In this document: one piece after another, positions 25,015-33,316 of the stretch | How positions within the stretch are numbered: position 1 is the first letter of the stretch | Layout: each line of letters begins with the position of its first letter | Source: Dethiosulfatibacter aminovorans DSM 17477 | GTDB lineage: Bacteria; Bacillota; Clostridia; Tissierellales; Dethiosulfatibacteraceae | Direction of reading: 5' to 3' | Length of the DNA stretch: 47,413 bases | Assembly: GCF_900142005.1 (NCBI RefSeq) | Contig: NZ_FQZL01000032.1 | Span: 1-47,413, forward strand | Notes under the pieces: generated by a model | Told to the model about the DNA's origin: nothing | The model's input: the letters and a program-made list of their open reading frames with translations, nothing else | Databases searched by the model: none | Position numbers and translations under genes: made by a program

Positions 25015-25100
25015 TTCTCCTTTCCAAACCGGGAGGCGCAATCTTCACAAATTGCACCCATAGGCTAAGTCCTCTCATTAAGACAATTTAGCTCGGAGTA
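25015..25100 (-). ncRNA. Moco-type (molybdenum cofactor) riboswitch
   Basis: Read on the minus strand, the region begins ACTCCGAGC, continues with CCTATGGGTGCAATTTG and GATTGCGCCTCCCGG, and closes with GGAG. The closing pair is CTCC/GGAG, the inner stem GGTGCAAT/ATTGCGCC. These match my memory of the Moco RNA motif (CCGAGC, GCCUCCC). It precedes moeA and a terminator, so it would stop transcription when cofactor is sufficient. A tungsten-cofactor variant is possible. The rest of 24912-25295 holds only the buk terminator. Confidence 0.8.
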
Positions 25101-25241
25101 TTTCCATTTTACACCTTTTTTGGCTGTTTATCAATGTTTTTATTGCCAAACCAACGATTACTAAGCAATTGATAAACAAATCCGAATTATTCAATATTCA
25201 CTTTTGCAAGAAAGGAGCTACGTTTTGACCTTATTAGACTA

Positions 25242-25285
25242 TAAAAAAAGAAAAGCACTCCATACAATGGACATTGTGCTTTTCT
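25242..25285 (-). terminator. Terminator of the ptb-buk unit
   Basis: On the minus strand AGAAAAGCAC pairs with GTGCTTTTCT over 10 bp (25285-25276, 25258-25249) and a T-rich tract follows. It lies 10 bases after the buk stop. Confidence 0.8.
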
Positions 25286-25295
25286 GATCGCGATA

Positions 25296-26357
25296 CTAAT
25301 ATACCTTTGCTTCCTCTTCACCTGTCAACACTCTCAAACCGCCTTCAGCCAGTGCTTCAAGCTCATCTTCCCCAGGGAATACAATGATATCGGCAATAAA
25401 TCCTACCCTTTTTTCTATCCACGACACAAATTCCTTGTCGTAGGCTATTCCGCCGGTAATTACTATGGCATCCACCCTGCCTTCAAGTACTACGGAATAG
25501 GCTCCTATGTCCTTTGCCACCTGGTATGCCATTCCTTCATATATGAGTCGGGCATTTTCGTCACCTTTTTCGCACATGCCGCTGATGGCTCTGGCATCGT
25601 TGGTTCCAAGATATGCAGTTAGACCGCCGCTTCCCTTTATCATCTTCTTGACTTCATCAATGCCTGCCTCTCCTGAGAATGACAGTTTTACAAGATCACC
25701 TGAAGGCAACGTGCCGCTTCTTTCAGGAGAATATGGCCCCTCTCCGTCAAGGGCATTGTTTACATCAATGATTCTTCCTGCCTTGTGGGCCCCTACGGAT
25801 ATTCCTCCGCCAAGATGGGCAACTACAAGATTAACTTCTTCATATTTCCTGCCCAGTTCCCTGGCAGCCCTTCTGCCTACTGCCTTCTGATTAAGAGCAT
25901 GGAAGATGCTCTTCCTTTCAAACCTTGGATGTCCTGCCAGCCTTGATATCGGCTCCATTTCATCAACCACGACAGGGTCCACAATGAATGACGGCAGATT
26001 CTCTTCACCGGCAATTTCATGTGCAAGGACTCCCCCAAGATTTGATGCATGCTCTCCCCTGGATGCGGACTTAAGGTCTTCAAGCATTTCAGGCGAAACT
26101 GCATATGTTCCTCCGGCTATGGGTTTCAGAAGTCCTCCTCTTCCCACTACTGCCGCAAGATCCTTCACCTCAATGTCGTTTTCCTTCAATGCATCCAGAA
26201 TTATATTCTTTCTAAATTCAAATTCGTCTATTATCTTTTCATACTTGCCGAGTTCCTCCACCGAATGCCTCAATGTTTTTTCGAATATCATGCTTGTATT
26301 GTCAAAAACCGCAATCTTCGTGGAAGTGGAACCTGGGTTAATCACCAGTTGCTTCAT
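25296..26357 (-). CDS. buk: Butyrate kinase
   Basis: The enzyme makes butyrate (or isobutyrate, isovalerate) and ATP from acyl-phosphate. [14 protein letters not shown] at the N-terminus and [30 protein letters not shown] and [12 protein letters not shown] are hallmarks of the acetate/butyrate kinase family, with the butyrate-specific pattern. The ATG at 26357 is preceded by GGAGGAGC; a TTG three bases earlier is the only alternative. At 353 residues it is complete. It follows ptb by 91 bases and ends in a strong terminator. With the oxidoreductase upstream it gives substrate-level ATP from 2-oxoacids. Confidence 0.95.
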   Translation of the reverse strand: MKQLVINPGSTSTKIAVFDNTSMIFEKTLRHSVEELGKYEKIIDEFEFRKNIILDALKENDIEVKDLAAVVGRGGLLKPIAGGTYAVSPEMLEDLKSASRGEHASNLGGVLAHEIAGEENLPSFIVDPVVVDEMEPISRLAGHPRFERKSIFHALNQKAVGRRAARELGRKYEEVNLVVAHLGGGISVGAHKAGRIIDVNNALDGEGPYSPERSGTLPSGDLVKLSFSGEAGIDEVKKMIKGSGGLTAYLGTNDARAISGMCEKGDENARLIYEGMAYQVAKDIGAYSVVLEGRVDAIVITGGIAYDKEFVSWIEKRVGFIADIIVFPGEDELEALAEGGLRVLTGEEEAKVY

Positions 26358-26448
26358 CAATTATGCTCCTCCGCACTTGTTTTTCATTAAGCTTCCTTAG
26401 CTTCAATGTAAAAAGTATACTGTACTTCTTAAAATTCTCTCTATATTT

Positions 26449-27342
26449 TTATGAATGTATTGCAGCAAGTGCTATGGAATTTAGCTTTGCCTCTTCGGAA
26501 TCAGCCCTTGAAGTCAACACTATTGGAGCCGCCGCTCCAAGAATAACACCTGCAGATTCAGAATTGGACATGAAGGACAGCGCCTTGTAGAGGATGTTTC
26601 CCGCCTCAATGTTAGGCATCAGAAGGATATCTGCATCTCCTGCAACTTCATGGTCTATTCCCTTGTGAATGGCCGCTTCCTTTGATATTGCATTATCAAG
26701 AGCAAAAGGTCCTCCTACGATACATCCCTTGATCTGTCCTTCCTCGTTGAGCTTAACAAGTTCACCTGCATCTACCGTATGGATCATGGCAGGATTCACC
26801 TTTTCCTTGGCGCATACCACCGCACACTTTGGATTGTCTATTCCTAGAGAGTGTGCAAATTCAACTGAATTCTCGAGTATTTCCCTTTTCTTGTCAAGGT
26901 CCGGTGCAATATTCATTGCCGCATCGGTAATTATCAACATCTTGTGGTATTTTTCAGCAAAGAAAACGGCTACATGACTCAGCGTCTTCCCGGTCCTCAG
27001 TCCCACTTCCTTGTCGAGAACGGCCTTCAGCAGGATTGACGTGTCAACCATTCCCTTCATCAGGAAATCCGCCTTTTTGGAGCTTACAAGTTCCACTGCC
27101 TTAAGGGATGCATCCTTTATATCCTCAACATCAATGACCTCTACACCATCAAGCTCAAATCCTATTTCCTCGGATATCTTTCTTATTTCATCTTCCCTAC
27201 CTACAAGTATGGGCTTGACTATCCCCTTTTCCACTGCAGCCTTTACCGCCATAAGCACTCCCTTGTCGTTTGCCGCTGCAACGGACAGGGTTTTTTTCCC
27301 CTTGGACTTCACATGTTCAATAACTTCATTAAAATCTTTCAC
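26449..27342 (-). CDS. ptb: Phosphate butyryltransferase
   Basis: Ptb swaps CoA for phosphate on butyryl- or branched-chain acyl-CoA. The start is GTG (27342), supported by GAGAGGTG. The protein has the family layout: AVKAAVEKGIVKPILVGRED, ADFLMKGMVDTSILLKAVLDKEVGLRTGK, ITDAAMNIAPDLDKK and GPFALDNAISKEAAIHKGI. At 297 residues it is complete. A terminator separates it from porB upstream, so it has its own promoter in 27396-27503 or nearby, or is read through. Confidence 0.95.
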   Translation of the reverse strand: MKDFNEVIEHVKSKGKKTLSVAAANDKGVLMAVKAAVEKGIVKPILVGREDEIRKISEEIGFELDGVEVIDVEDIKDASLKAVELVSSKKADFLMKGMVDTSILLKAVLDKEVGLRTGKTLSHVAVFFAEKYHKMLIITDAAMNIAPDLDKKREILENSVEFAHSLGIDNPKCAVVCAKEKVNPAMIHTVDAGELVKLNEEGQIKGCIVGGPFALDNAISKEAAIHKGIDHEVAGDADILLMPNIEAGNILYKALSFMSNSESAGVILGAAAPIVLTSRADSEEAKLNSIALAAIHS

Positions 27343-27367
27343 ACTACACCTCTCATAACCCGATTTA

Positions 27368-27395
27368 TAAAGAAAAAGGAGCCTGAACTCCTTTT
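27368..27395 (-). terminator. Terminator between porB and ptb
   Basis: On the minus strand AAAAGGAG-TTCAGG-CTCCTTTT is an 8-bp perfect stem (27395-27388, 27381-27374) followed by a T tract. It separates the oxidoreductase operon from ptb-buk. Confidence 0.75.
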
Positions 27396-27503
27396 CATAT
27401 TACATTATATCATACTTTATTGCCATACTACATCTGTATATTATAGCTGCAGAAAATTATTTGACGCCTCTATCTTCCTTTAACAACAGCTGTGAAGCTG
27501 ACG

Positions 27504-28454
27504 CTAAATAGCCACTCTACTTGCTTCACCACATTTCTGAAGAAGTTCTTCCCACTTCCTGTCGACTTCAGCCTGGAATTCTTCTATCATCCATTCATTC
27601 CCTTTCTGGAAAAGATGCTTGAACCTGCCCTGGGGCTTGAGGAATTCCTCTATCGGAAGCTTGTTCTTGGGCTTGTAGTTAAGTGTATATACTCCGTTCT
27701 CAACTTCAAACATTGGCCAGAAGCATGTTTCCACTGCAAGCTTCGTGATTTCCATAAGCTTTGGCGTGTCGTATCTCCATCCCCTGGGGCAAGGTGCCAT
27801 TACGTTCATGAATGCAGCTCCCTCGGTATATATCGCCTTTTTAGCCTTTACATGAAGGTCTTTCATATTTCCCATGAATGTTGTCTGCGCCACGTATGGT
27901 ATGTTGTGGGCTATCATAATGTCAGTAAGGTTTTTCTTGTTCTGCTGTTTTCCTGGAACAGCCGTTCCTGCAGGTGAAGTTGTAGTGTCTGCAAATCTTG
28001 ATGTACCTGAAGATCTTTGGATTCCAGTATTCATGTATGCTTCGTTGTCATAGCATACGTAGGTGATGTCGTGGCCTCTTTCCATTGCTCCGGACAGCGA
28101 CTGGAATCCTATATCGTAAGTTCCCCCGTCTCCACCGAATGCTATTGTCTTGAATGTGCTCTTGACCTTTCCTCTTTTCTTAAGGGCCAGATATGTCGCC
28201 GCCACACCGCTGGCGCTTGCTCCTGCATTCTCAAATGCACTGTGGAGCCATGAATCTTCCCAGGCAGTGTATGGGTATGGGAATGTAGCTGCCTCAAGAC
28301 ATCCGGTTGCATTCACAATCGCCGCCTTGTCATCCTCTTCAAGAGCCCTTAGCACTGTTCTAACCACTACGGGTGCTCCACATCCTGCACACATTCTATG
28401 TCCGCCTGAAAAACGTTCAGGTTTGTTCATTTCTTCCTTAAAATTATATTTCAT
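27504..28454 (-). CDS. porB: 2-Oxoacid:ferredoxin oxidoreductase, beta (thiamine) subunit
   Basis: This subunit binds thiamine diphosphate and a [4Fe-4S] cluster. RMCAGCGAP gives two early cluster cysteines, with ATGCLE a third and the later APCPRGW a possible fourth. GGDGGTYDIGFQ and YDNEAYMNTGIQRSSG form the thiamine site. At 316 residues it is the separate-subunit form. The PorB type (EAYMNTGIQ) points to pyruvate, but branched-chain 2-oxoacids cannot be ruled out. It is the last gene of porC-D-A-B, 10 bases after porA. Confidence 0.92.
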   Translation of the reverse strand: MKYNFKEEMNKPERFSGGHRMCAGCGAPVVVRTVLRALEEDDKAAIVNATGCLEAATFPYPYTAWEDSWLHSAFENAGASASGVAATYLALKKRGKVKSTFKTIAFGGDGGTYDIGFQSLSGAMERGHDITYVCYDNEAYMNTGIQRSSGTSRFADTTTSPAGTAVPGKQQNKKNLTDIMIAHNIPYVAQTTFMGNMKDLHVKAKKAIYTEGAAFMNVMAPCPRGWRYDTPKLMEITKLAVETCFWPMFEVENGVYTLNYKPKNKLPIEEFLKPQGRFKHLFQKGNEWMIEEFQAEVDRKWEELLQKCGEASRVAI

Positions 28455-28464
28455 CAGCTCACCC

Positions 28465-29646
28465 CTATCCTCTTACACCATGATATCTATATGTCTCCAG
28501 CTCTTGTCCGGAATCCATGCCGGACTTCAACTCTCCAAATACAGCCATTACATCTTCAGGTTTGAAGTCTCTTCCACCAAGTCCATAAATATAATTGACC
28601 ATGAACGGTTTGTCCTTCATGTTGCACATGGATGCACAAATGTCGGCAAATACCGGTCCGCCAATGCCGGAAAGTCCTTCCGCCCTGTCCATTACTGCAA
28701 CTATTTTTGCATTCTTGAGTTCCTTTGCTATTTCAATTGCAGGGAAAGGTCTGTATACTCTTATCTTTACAAGGCCGACTTTTTCCCCCTTTGCTCTCAG
28801 TTCATTCACTGCATATTTAGCAGTTCCCGCTGAAGAACCTATGATAACCATTATTCTTTCTGCATCTTCTGTTTTGTAAGACTCTATGATGTCGTATTTT
28901 CTGCCGGATATCTTGTAGAATTCTTCCTGTACGTCCTTGATTACATCCTTTGCATTCATCATTGCCTGAGCCTGCTGCCTCTTGTGCTCAAGCAGGAATT
29001 TAGGCGAATCGTATGGACCGAATGATGCCGTTGTGGTTTCGTCAAGCATATAGTCGATAGGCTCATAGTATCCTACAAAATCACTTACCGTTTCATCATC
29101 CAATAATTCAATGTTTTCCAGGGAATGACTTGTGATGAATCCGTCCTGGTTGGTCATGACAGGCAGTCTTACATCCACATGCTCTCCGATTCTTGTGCTC
29201 ATGATGAAGTTGTCATAGGCTTCCTGGGCATTTTCGGCATATATTTGAATCCATCCCGTATCCTTTGCTCCCATGGAATCACTGTAATCGCAATTTATGT
29301 TTATAGGTCCTGTAATGGCTCTGTTGACAGCCGCCAGGGATACCGGAAGCCTCAGTGCCGACGCTATATGAAGCATTTCATTCATGAGAGCCATACCATT
29401 TGATGATGTTGCAGTTGCAACTCTTCCGCCTGCAACCGAAGCACCGATGCAGGCCGACATGGAACTGTGCTCGGACTCAACAGGGACAAACTGTGTATCA
29501 ACTTCTCCATTGTTCACATATTGTGAAAAATACTGTGGTATTTCCGTAGATGGAGTTATTGGAAAGGCTGCTACAACATCCAGATTCATCTGCTTCATTG
29601 CATATGCTACAGCTTCGTTTCCTGACAATCTATCTTTAATGTTCAT
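28465..29646 (-). CDS. porA: 2-Oxoacid:ferredoxin oxidoreductase, alpha subunit
   Basis: Alpha subunit of the heterotetrameric pyruvate-type oxidoreductase. It holds the pyrimidine-binding domain (GNEAVAYAMKQMNLDVVAAFPITPSTEIPQ), the conserved VESEHSSMSACIGASVAGGR and TATSSNGMALMNEML, and the domain that begins near residue 260 (MVIIGSSAGTAKYAVNELRAKG). At 393 residues it is complete. The ATG overlaps the porD stop by one base (TAATG). The reaction is 2-oxoacid + CoA + oxidised ferredoxin to acyl-CoA + CO2 + reduced ferredoxin, in the cytoplasm. Confidence 0.93.
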   Translation of the reverse strand: MNIKDRLSGNEAVAYAMKQMNLDVVAAFPITPSTEIPQYFSQYVNNGEVDTQFVPVESEHSSMSACIGASVAGGRVATATSSNGMALMNEMLHIASALRLPVSLAAVNRAITGPININCDYSDSMGAKDTGWIQIYAENAQEAYDNFIMSTRIGEHVDVRLPVMTNQDGFITSHSLENIELLDDETVSDFVGYYEPIDYMLDETTTASFGPYDSPKFLLEHKRQQAQAMMNAKDVIKDVQEEFYKISGRKYDIIESYKTEDAERIMVIIGSSAGTAKYAVNELRAKGEKVGLVKIRVYRPFPAIEIAKELKNAKIVAVMDRAEGLSGIGGPVFADICASMCNMKDKPFMVNYIYGLGGRDFKPEDVMAVFGELKSGMDSGQELETYRYHGVRG

Positions 29647-29960
29647 TATTCTTCCCCCTTTACATCATCTACAAATTCTATTGCATCGAAAGGACAAACC
29701 TCTACGCAGATTCCACATCCCTTGCAATGATCGTAATCAAAATCAAGTCTTTTACTGTCCTTGACAGGTATTGAAGAATCAGGACATACAGGTACGCAAA
29801 GCAGGCACTGCTTGCACTTGTCTTCAATGAATACAGGTTTTTTTACTCTCCAATCTCCTGTATTGAACTGTTTTGCCGATGCTCCTCCCTTTATGGTTCC
29901 TGCAACAGTTATATCCTGCCACTTTACGTTTTCATTTATATCAATTTTTCCCTGTTTCAT
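29646..29960 (-). CDS. porD: 2-Oxoacid:ferredoxin oxidoreductase, delta (ferredoxin-like) subunit
   Basis: This small subunit carries two [4Fe-4S] clusters, seen as CKQCLLCVPVCP and CKGCGICVEVCP. It passes electrons from the catalytic cluster to ferredoxin. Residues 1-50 hold the usual N-terminal extension of PorD. The ATG overlaps the end of porC (ATGA). Confidence 0.95.
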   Translation of the reverse strand: MKQGKIDINENVKWQDITVAGTIKGGASAKQFNTGDWRVKKPVFIEDKCKQCLLCVPVCPDSSIPVKDSKRLDFDYDHCKGCGICVEVCPFDAIEFVDDVKGEE

Positions 29961-30535
29961 ATTCCTTGTACCTCCTCGAAGGATCTTTCAAGTATTTCCA
30001 TGTTTCCTGCAACAACCTGGGGTTTTGTAGCAAACTTGTGTTTCAAGGAATCCTCCATGTTTCCCATGAATTTATCCTTTTCCATCAATCCCGACAATTT
30101 TATTAAAGCTGCAAGCATAGCCATGTTGGGGAAATTCTTGCCCAGGATTTCTTCCGATATTTTCCTTGCATCGATTGTACATATCTTTCCTTCATATCCA
30201 TTGAGGAATCCTGCAACTTCTTGGGGGGTCTTGTGTGTATTGACAAGAATGCCTCCCTCCAGCGAAAGTCCCGCAGTAACATCGACGCTGCTCAAGAGAG
30301 TATCGTCAAACAAGGCTACAAAATCCGGCTCATAGATGTTTGAATGCACCATTATGGGATCATCGCTGATTCTGTCATATGCAGTAACCGGCGCTCCCAT
30401 GCGTTCAGGGCCATATTCGGGAAATCCCTTGACATACTTGCCTGTAGTAAATGCCACATCCGCAAGAAGCAAAGCCGCCGTCTTGACACCCTGTCCACCT
30501 CTTCCATGCCATCTGAATTTCATCTCACTACTCAT
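29957..30535 (-). CDS. porC: 2-Oxoacid:ferredoxin oxidoreductase, gamma subunit
   Basis: The first gene of the operon. WHGRGGQGVKTAALLLADVAF and GFPEYGPERMGAPVTAYDRIS mark the CoA-binding gamma subunit, of normal length (192 residues). AAAGGAGAAATGG gives the ribosome site. The operon order porC, porD, porA, porB is the classic one for pyruvate oxidoreductase in anaerobes. Confidence 0.94.
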   Translation of the reverse strand: MSSEMKFRWHGRGGQGVKTAALLLADVAFTTGKYVKGFPEYGPERMGAPVTAYDRISDDPIMVHSNIYEPDFVALFDDTLLSSVDVTAGLSLEGGILVNTHKTPQEVAGFLNGYEGKICTIDARKISEEILGKNFPNMAMLAALIKLSGLMEKDKFMGNMEDSLKHKFATKPQVVAGNMEILERSFEEVQGI

Positions 30536-30799
30536 CCATTTCTCCTTTATAATTTAATTTTTATTGAATCGACAGATTTTTATCCGCTATTACCGCACAT
30601 CATTCGCAATACCAAATATACCTAAAAGTTTCGAGCCGATATCAGCCTCAACTTTACATCATGCGCCAATGTCGAACGCCATCCTTATAAATTACATTAT
30701 ATCACAAATCCAGGCAAATATTAAATACAATTTTGTTGAACCACAATATTTTTGCATATAAAAGCTCAGGTACTCCGCCACAAAAGTCACTCATTCATA

Positions 30800-30828
30800 T
30801 TGACATATATATTTCAATATGATAGATT
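30800..30828 (+). promoter_or_regulatory. Sigma-A promoter before the fluoride-type riboswitch
   Basis: TTGACA (30800-30805) and TAGATT (30823-30828) are 17 bases apart, so transcription would begin near 30835, about 40 bases before the riboswitch. The rest of 30536-31000 contains no other gene. Confidence 0.7.
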
Positions 30829-30873
30829 TATCTGGAAAGATACAGCAAAATCGAATTGGACAGACAATAATAT

Positions 30874-30943
30874 AAGGCGATGGAGTTCGCCAGGCAAGAA
30901 AACATAACAAGATTGCCTAACCGCCAAGTGCTAATGACTCCTG
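30874..30943 (+). ncRNA. Fluoride riboswitch (crcB motif)
   Basis: The sequence contains GGCGATGGAGTTCGCC, then an AGGCAA/TTGCCT hairpin, AACCGCC, and GCTAATGACTCCTG. These match the crcB/fluoride motif in order and spacing (GGCGAUGG...UCGCC, ...AACCGCC, ...GCUGAUGACUCCU). A terminator overlaps its 3' end, so fluoride binding would allow transcription of the antiporter gene. This is a known class; its use ahead of an antiporter is discussed in the findings. Confidence 0.9.
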
Positions 30944-30973
30944 TTGACTTCTTTTTGTCGACAGGATTTTTTT
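30939..30973 (+). terminator. Riboswitch expression-platform terminator
   Basis: TCCTGTTGAC pairs with GTCGACAGGA (one G-T pair) and is followed by seven T. The left arm shares bases with the ACTCCTG end of the riboswitch, so the two structures exclude each other. Confidence 0.85.
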
Positions 30974-31000
30974 GTAGGAAAAATACTAACAAGGAGATGC

Positions 31001-32218
31001 ATGATATCACTCACGTCATGCGAAAACAAAATGGCTACAAGTTTAGGGATAATAATCGTACTGGGTTTGCTGGCAAACCTCATTTTTACAAAGTTGAATT
31101 TGCCGGGACTATTGGGAATGCTCCTTCTAGGAATAGCAATAGGCCCCTATGCACTGGACATGCTTGATCCGAACCTCTTGGAGGTATCTGCAGACTTCAG
31201 GCTCATTGCACTCATAATAATACTCTTGAGGGCAGGTCTTGGCATAAGCAGGGAAAATCTGAACAAGGTAGGAAAGACAGCCCTCAAAATGAGCTGCATA
31301 CCCGGCCTGATGGAAGGCTTCACCATAGCATTCATAGCACAATATATCCTGGGGCTTTCCTTCATCGAGGGAGGCATCTTGGGCTTCATAATTGAAGCCG
31401 TATCTCCGGCTGTAGTGGTGCCATCCATGCTCTATTTTACGGACAGGAAGATAGGAACAAAAAAAGGCATACCGACCTTGATTATCGCCAGTGCATCTAT
31501 TGACGATGTATTTGCGATAACAATATTTACAACCTTTCTGGGTCTGTACAGCGGAAACCATGTGAACATTGGAGTACAGATACTGTCAATACCTCTATCC
31601 ATAGTCCTTGGAATAGTAATGGGTTTGATGATAGGTCTGATTCTTGTAAAGGTGTTTACAAACTACCACATAAGAGATACGAAAAAGGTCCTTGTTATCC
31701 TTGGATGCGCCATCCTTCTCAAGGCCATTGAAGAGCTTCTGAAAAGCAGGGTGGAGGTTGCCGCCCTTCTGGGGGTCATGGTAATAGGATTCATAATACT
31801 TGAAAAGATTCCTGAAGTTGCCAAAAGGCTGTCGGCCAAGTTCAACAAGATATGGATACTTGCAGAAATTCTCCTCTTCGTACTTGTGGGAGCCCAAGTC
31901 AATATAGGCGTAGCCTTCAACTCAGGCCTCAAGGGTCTAATTATCATTGCAATAGGCCTTGTTGCAAGGAGTCTTGGAGTGGTTCTTTCAACACTGGGCA
32001 CCGACCTTAATTTCAAGGAAAGGCTCTTCTGTGTCGTTTCATATACTCCGAAGGCCACGGTTCAGGCAGCCATAGGCGCCATACCCCTTGCAATGGGTGT
32101 TAAGTCAGGAGAGCTCATACTGGCAATCGCAGTTCTTTCAATAATAACTACCGCCCCTCTTGGTGCCATAGGCATAAGGGCCACATCAAAAGGTCTGGAA
32201 GTTGAAGGCATGGAATAG
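31001..32218 (+). CDS. Cation:proton antiporter (CPA family), fluoride-regulated
   Basis: The protein is an integral membrane transporter with about 11-12 hydrophobic spans, as in NhaP/CPA1-CPA2 antiporters (LPGLLGMLLLGIAIGPYALDML, then SPAVVVPSMLYF and ASIDDVFAITIFTTFLG). The ASIDD pair in the middle is the usual ion-binding aspartate site. I chose the ATG at 31001, 4 bases after AAGGAG; the frame's first ATG at 30944 lies within the terminator and is not used. The alternative ATG at 31031 is weaker. The riboswitch suggests a role in fluoride or acid stress, such as restoring pH or sodium balance, or export of fluoride itself. Which ion is moved cannot be read from sequence. Confidence 0.88.
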   Translation: MISLTSCENKMATSLGIIIVLGLLANLIFTKLNLPGLLGMLLLGIAIGPYALDMLDPNLLEVSADFRLIALIIILLRAGLGISRENLNKVGKTALKMSCIPGLMEGFTIAFIAQYILGLSFIEGGILGFIIEAVSPAVVVPSMLYFTDRKIGTKKGIPTLIIASASIDDVFAITIFTTFLGLYSGNHVNIGVQILSIPLSIVLGIVMGLMIGLILVKVFTNYHIRDTKKVLVILGCAILLKAIEELLKSRVEVAALLGVMVIGFIILEKIPEVAKRLSAKFNKIWILAEILLFVLVGAQVNIGVAFNSGLKGLIIIAIGLVARSLGVVLSTLGTDLNFKERLFCVVSYTPKATVQAAIGAIPLAMGVKSGELILAIAVLSIITTAPLGAIGIRATSKGLEVEGME

Positions 32219-32252
32219 TACTGCATACATAAAAATGACAAATATTTGTTAT

Positions 32253-32287
32253 AAAAAAGAGATTCCCGAATTTGGAATCTCTTTTTT
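32253..32287. terminator. Bidirectional terminator between antiporter and crotonase genes
   Basis: The perfect 14-bp stem AAAAAAGAGATTCC/GGAATCTCTTTTTT has A and T tracts at the ends, so it can serve both convergent genes. Confidence 0.9.
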
Positions 32288-32327
32288 GAAATTACTTTCA
32301 TTTGCACCTTAATAAAGGCTTACGAAT

Positions 32328-33110
32328 TTATTTCTGCCCGAAATCAGGCTTTCTTTTTTCTACGAATGCTGTCATTCCTTCTGTTTGCTCTTCAGAAGCA
32401 AAGCAAAGGCCGAAGATGTCCTTCTCTATATACATTCCTGTTTCTATATCTGTTTCATATCCTCTGTTTATGGCACTCTTTGCATACTTGACAGCCATTG
32501 GACTGTTTGCAAGTATCTGATTTGCCATTTCCATAGCCTTGTCCATAAGCTCTTCCTGTGGTACAACCGCGTTCGCCAAACCGATTTTCTCAGCTTCCTC
32601 GGCACTTATCATCTTGGCTGTAAAGATAAGCTCCTTTGCCTTTCCTGTACCAACAAGTCTTGGAAGTCTTTGTGTTCCTGCAAATCCAGGTGTTATGCCG
32701 AGGCCTACCTCAGGCTGTCCGAATTTAGCCTTTTCACCTGCTATCCTGATGTCACAAGACATGGAAAGTTCACATCCGCCACCAAGTGCAAAACCGTTAA
32801 CTGCTGCAATAACAGGCTTTTCCATCAGCTCTATTTCTCTGAACACTTCCATTGCCATGCCTGCAAATGTCCTTGCCTCTTCCGGTGTCTTGTCCTTCAT
32901 TTCAACTATATCCGCTCCTGCTACAAAGGACCTACCTTCACCCGTCACTATCAGAACCTTTACTTCCGGGTCATTCTTAATTTCCTTCACTACCTGTGCG
33001 AGTTCACATATAGTCTCAGTATTCAAGGCATTTAGAGCCTTGGGTCTGTTGATTTTCAGAACTCCTATATTATTCTGCTTTTCAAAAACAATATTGTTGT
33101 AATTAGACAT
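32328..33110 (-). CDS. crt: Crotonase (3-hydroxybutyryl-CoA dehydratase)
   Basis: The enzyme removes water from 3-hydroxybutyryl-CoA to give crotonyl-CoA in butyrate formation. The 260-residue sequence fits Crt: GADIVEMKD, the oxyanion loop GFALGGGCELSMSCD with Glu 114, and GQPEVGLGITPGFAGTQRL with Glu 134. AGGAGGATAGC is the ribosome site. It stands alone here, with the thiolase and dehydrogenases elsewhere. The ptb-buk pair 6 kb to the left fits the same pathway. Confidence 0.92.
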   Translation of the reverse strand: MSNYNNIVFEKQNNIGVLKINRPKALNALNTETICELAQVVKEIKNDPEVKVLIVTGEGRSFVAGADIVEMKDKTPEEARTFAGMAMEVFREIELMEKPVIAAVNGFALGGGCELSMSCDIRIAGEKAKFGQPEVGLGITPGFAGTQRLPRLVGTGKAKELIFTAKMISAEEAEKIGLANAVVPQEELMDKAMEMANQILANSPMAVKYAKSAINRGYETDIETGMYIEKDIFGLCFASEEQTEGMTAFVEKRKPDFGQK

Positions 33111-33266
33111 GCTATCCTCCTGTTAATTTGATTTGTTAATTATTATACACTACATTCTACTACTATGTACTTGCATTGTCCATAAAATAAAGCAATATTC
33201 AAATTATTTAATATATTTGTATATATTTATTGACAATATTATAAATTCCCATCACACAAACCTGAC

Positions 33267-33300
33267 TAAAAAAAAGCATGGCATCTATAAGATGCCCTGC
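33267..33300 (-). terminator. Terminator of the symporter unit
   Basis: On the minus strand GGCATC-TTATA-GATGCC with flanking GC pairs is followed by eight T. It lies 17 bases after the symporter stop. Confidence 0.8.
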
Positions 33301-33316
33301 GATTTTATCATTTATT

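Noticed and set aside
30944..31000. Upstream start codons for the antiporter
   Set aside because: The ATG at 30944 is inside the riboswitch terminator. The ATG at 31001 has its own ribosome site.
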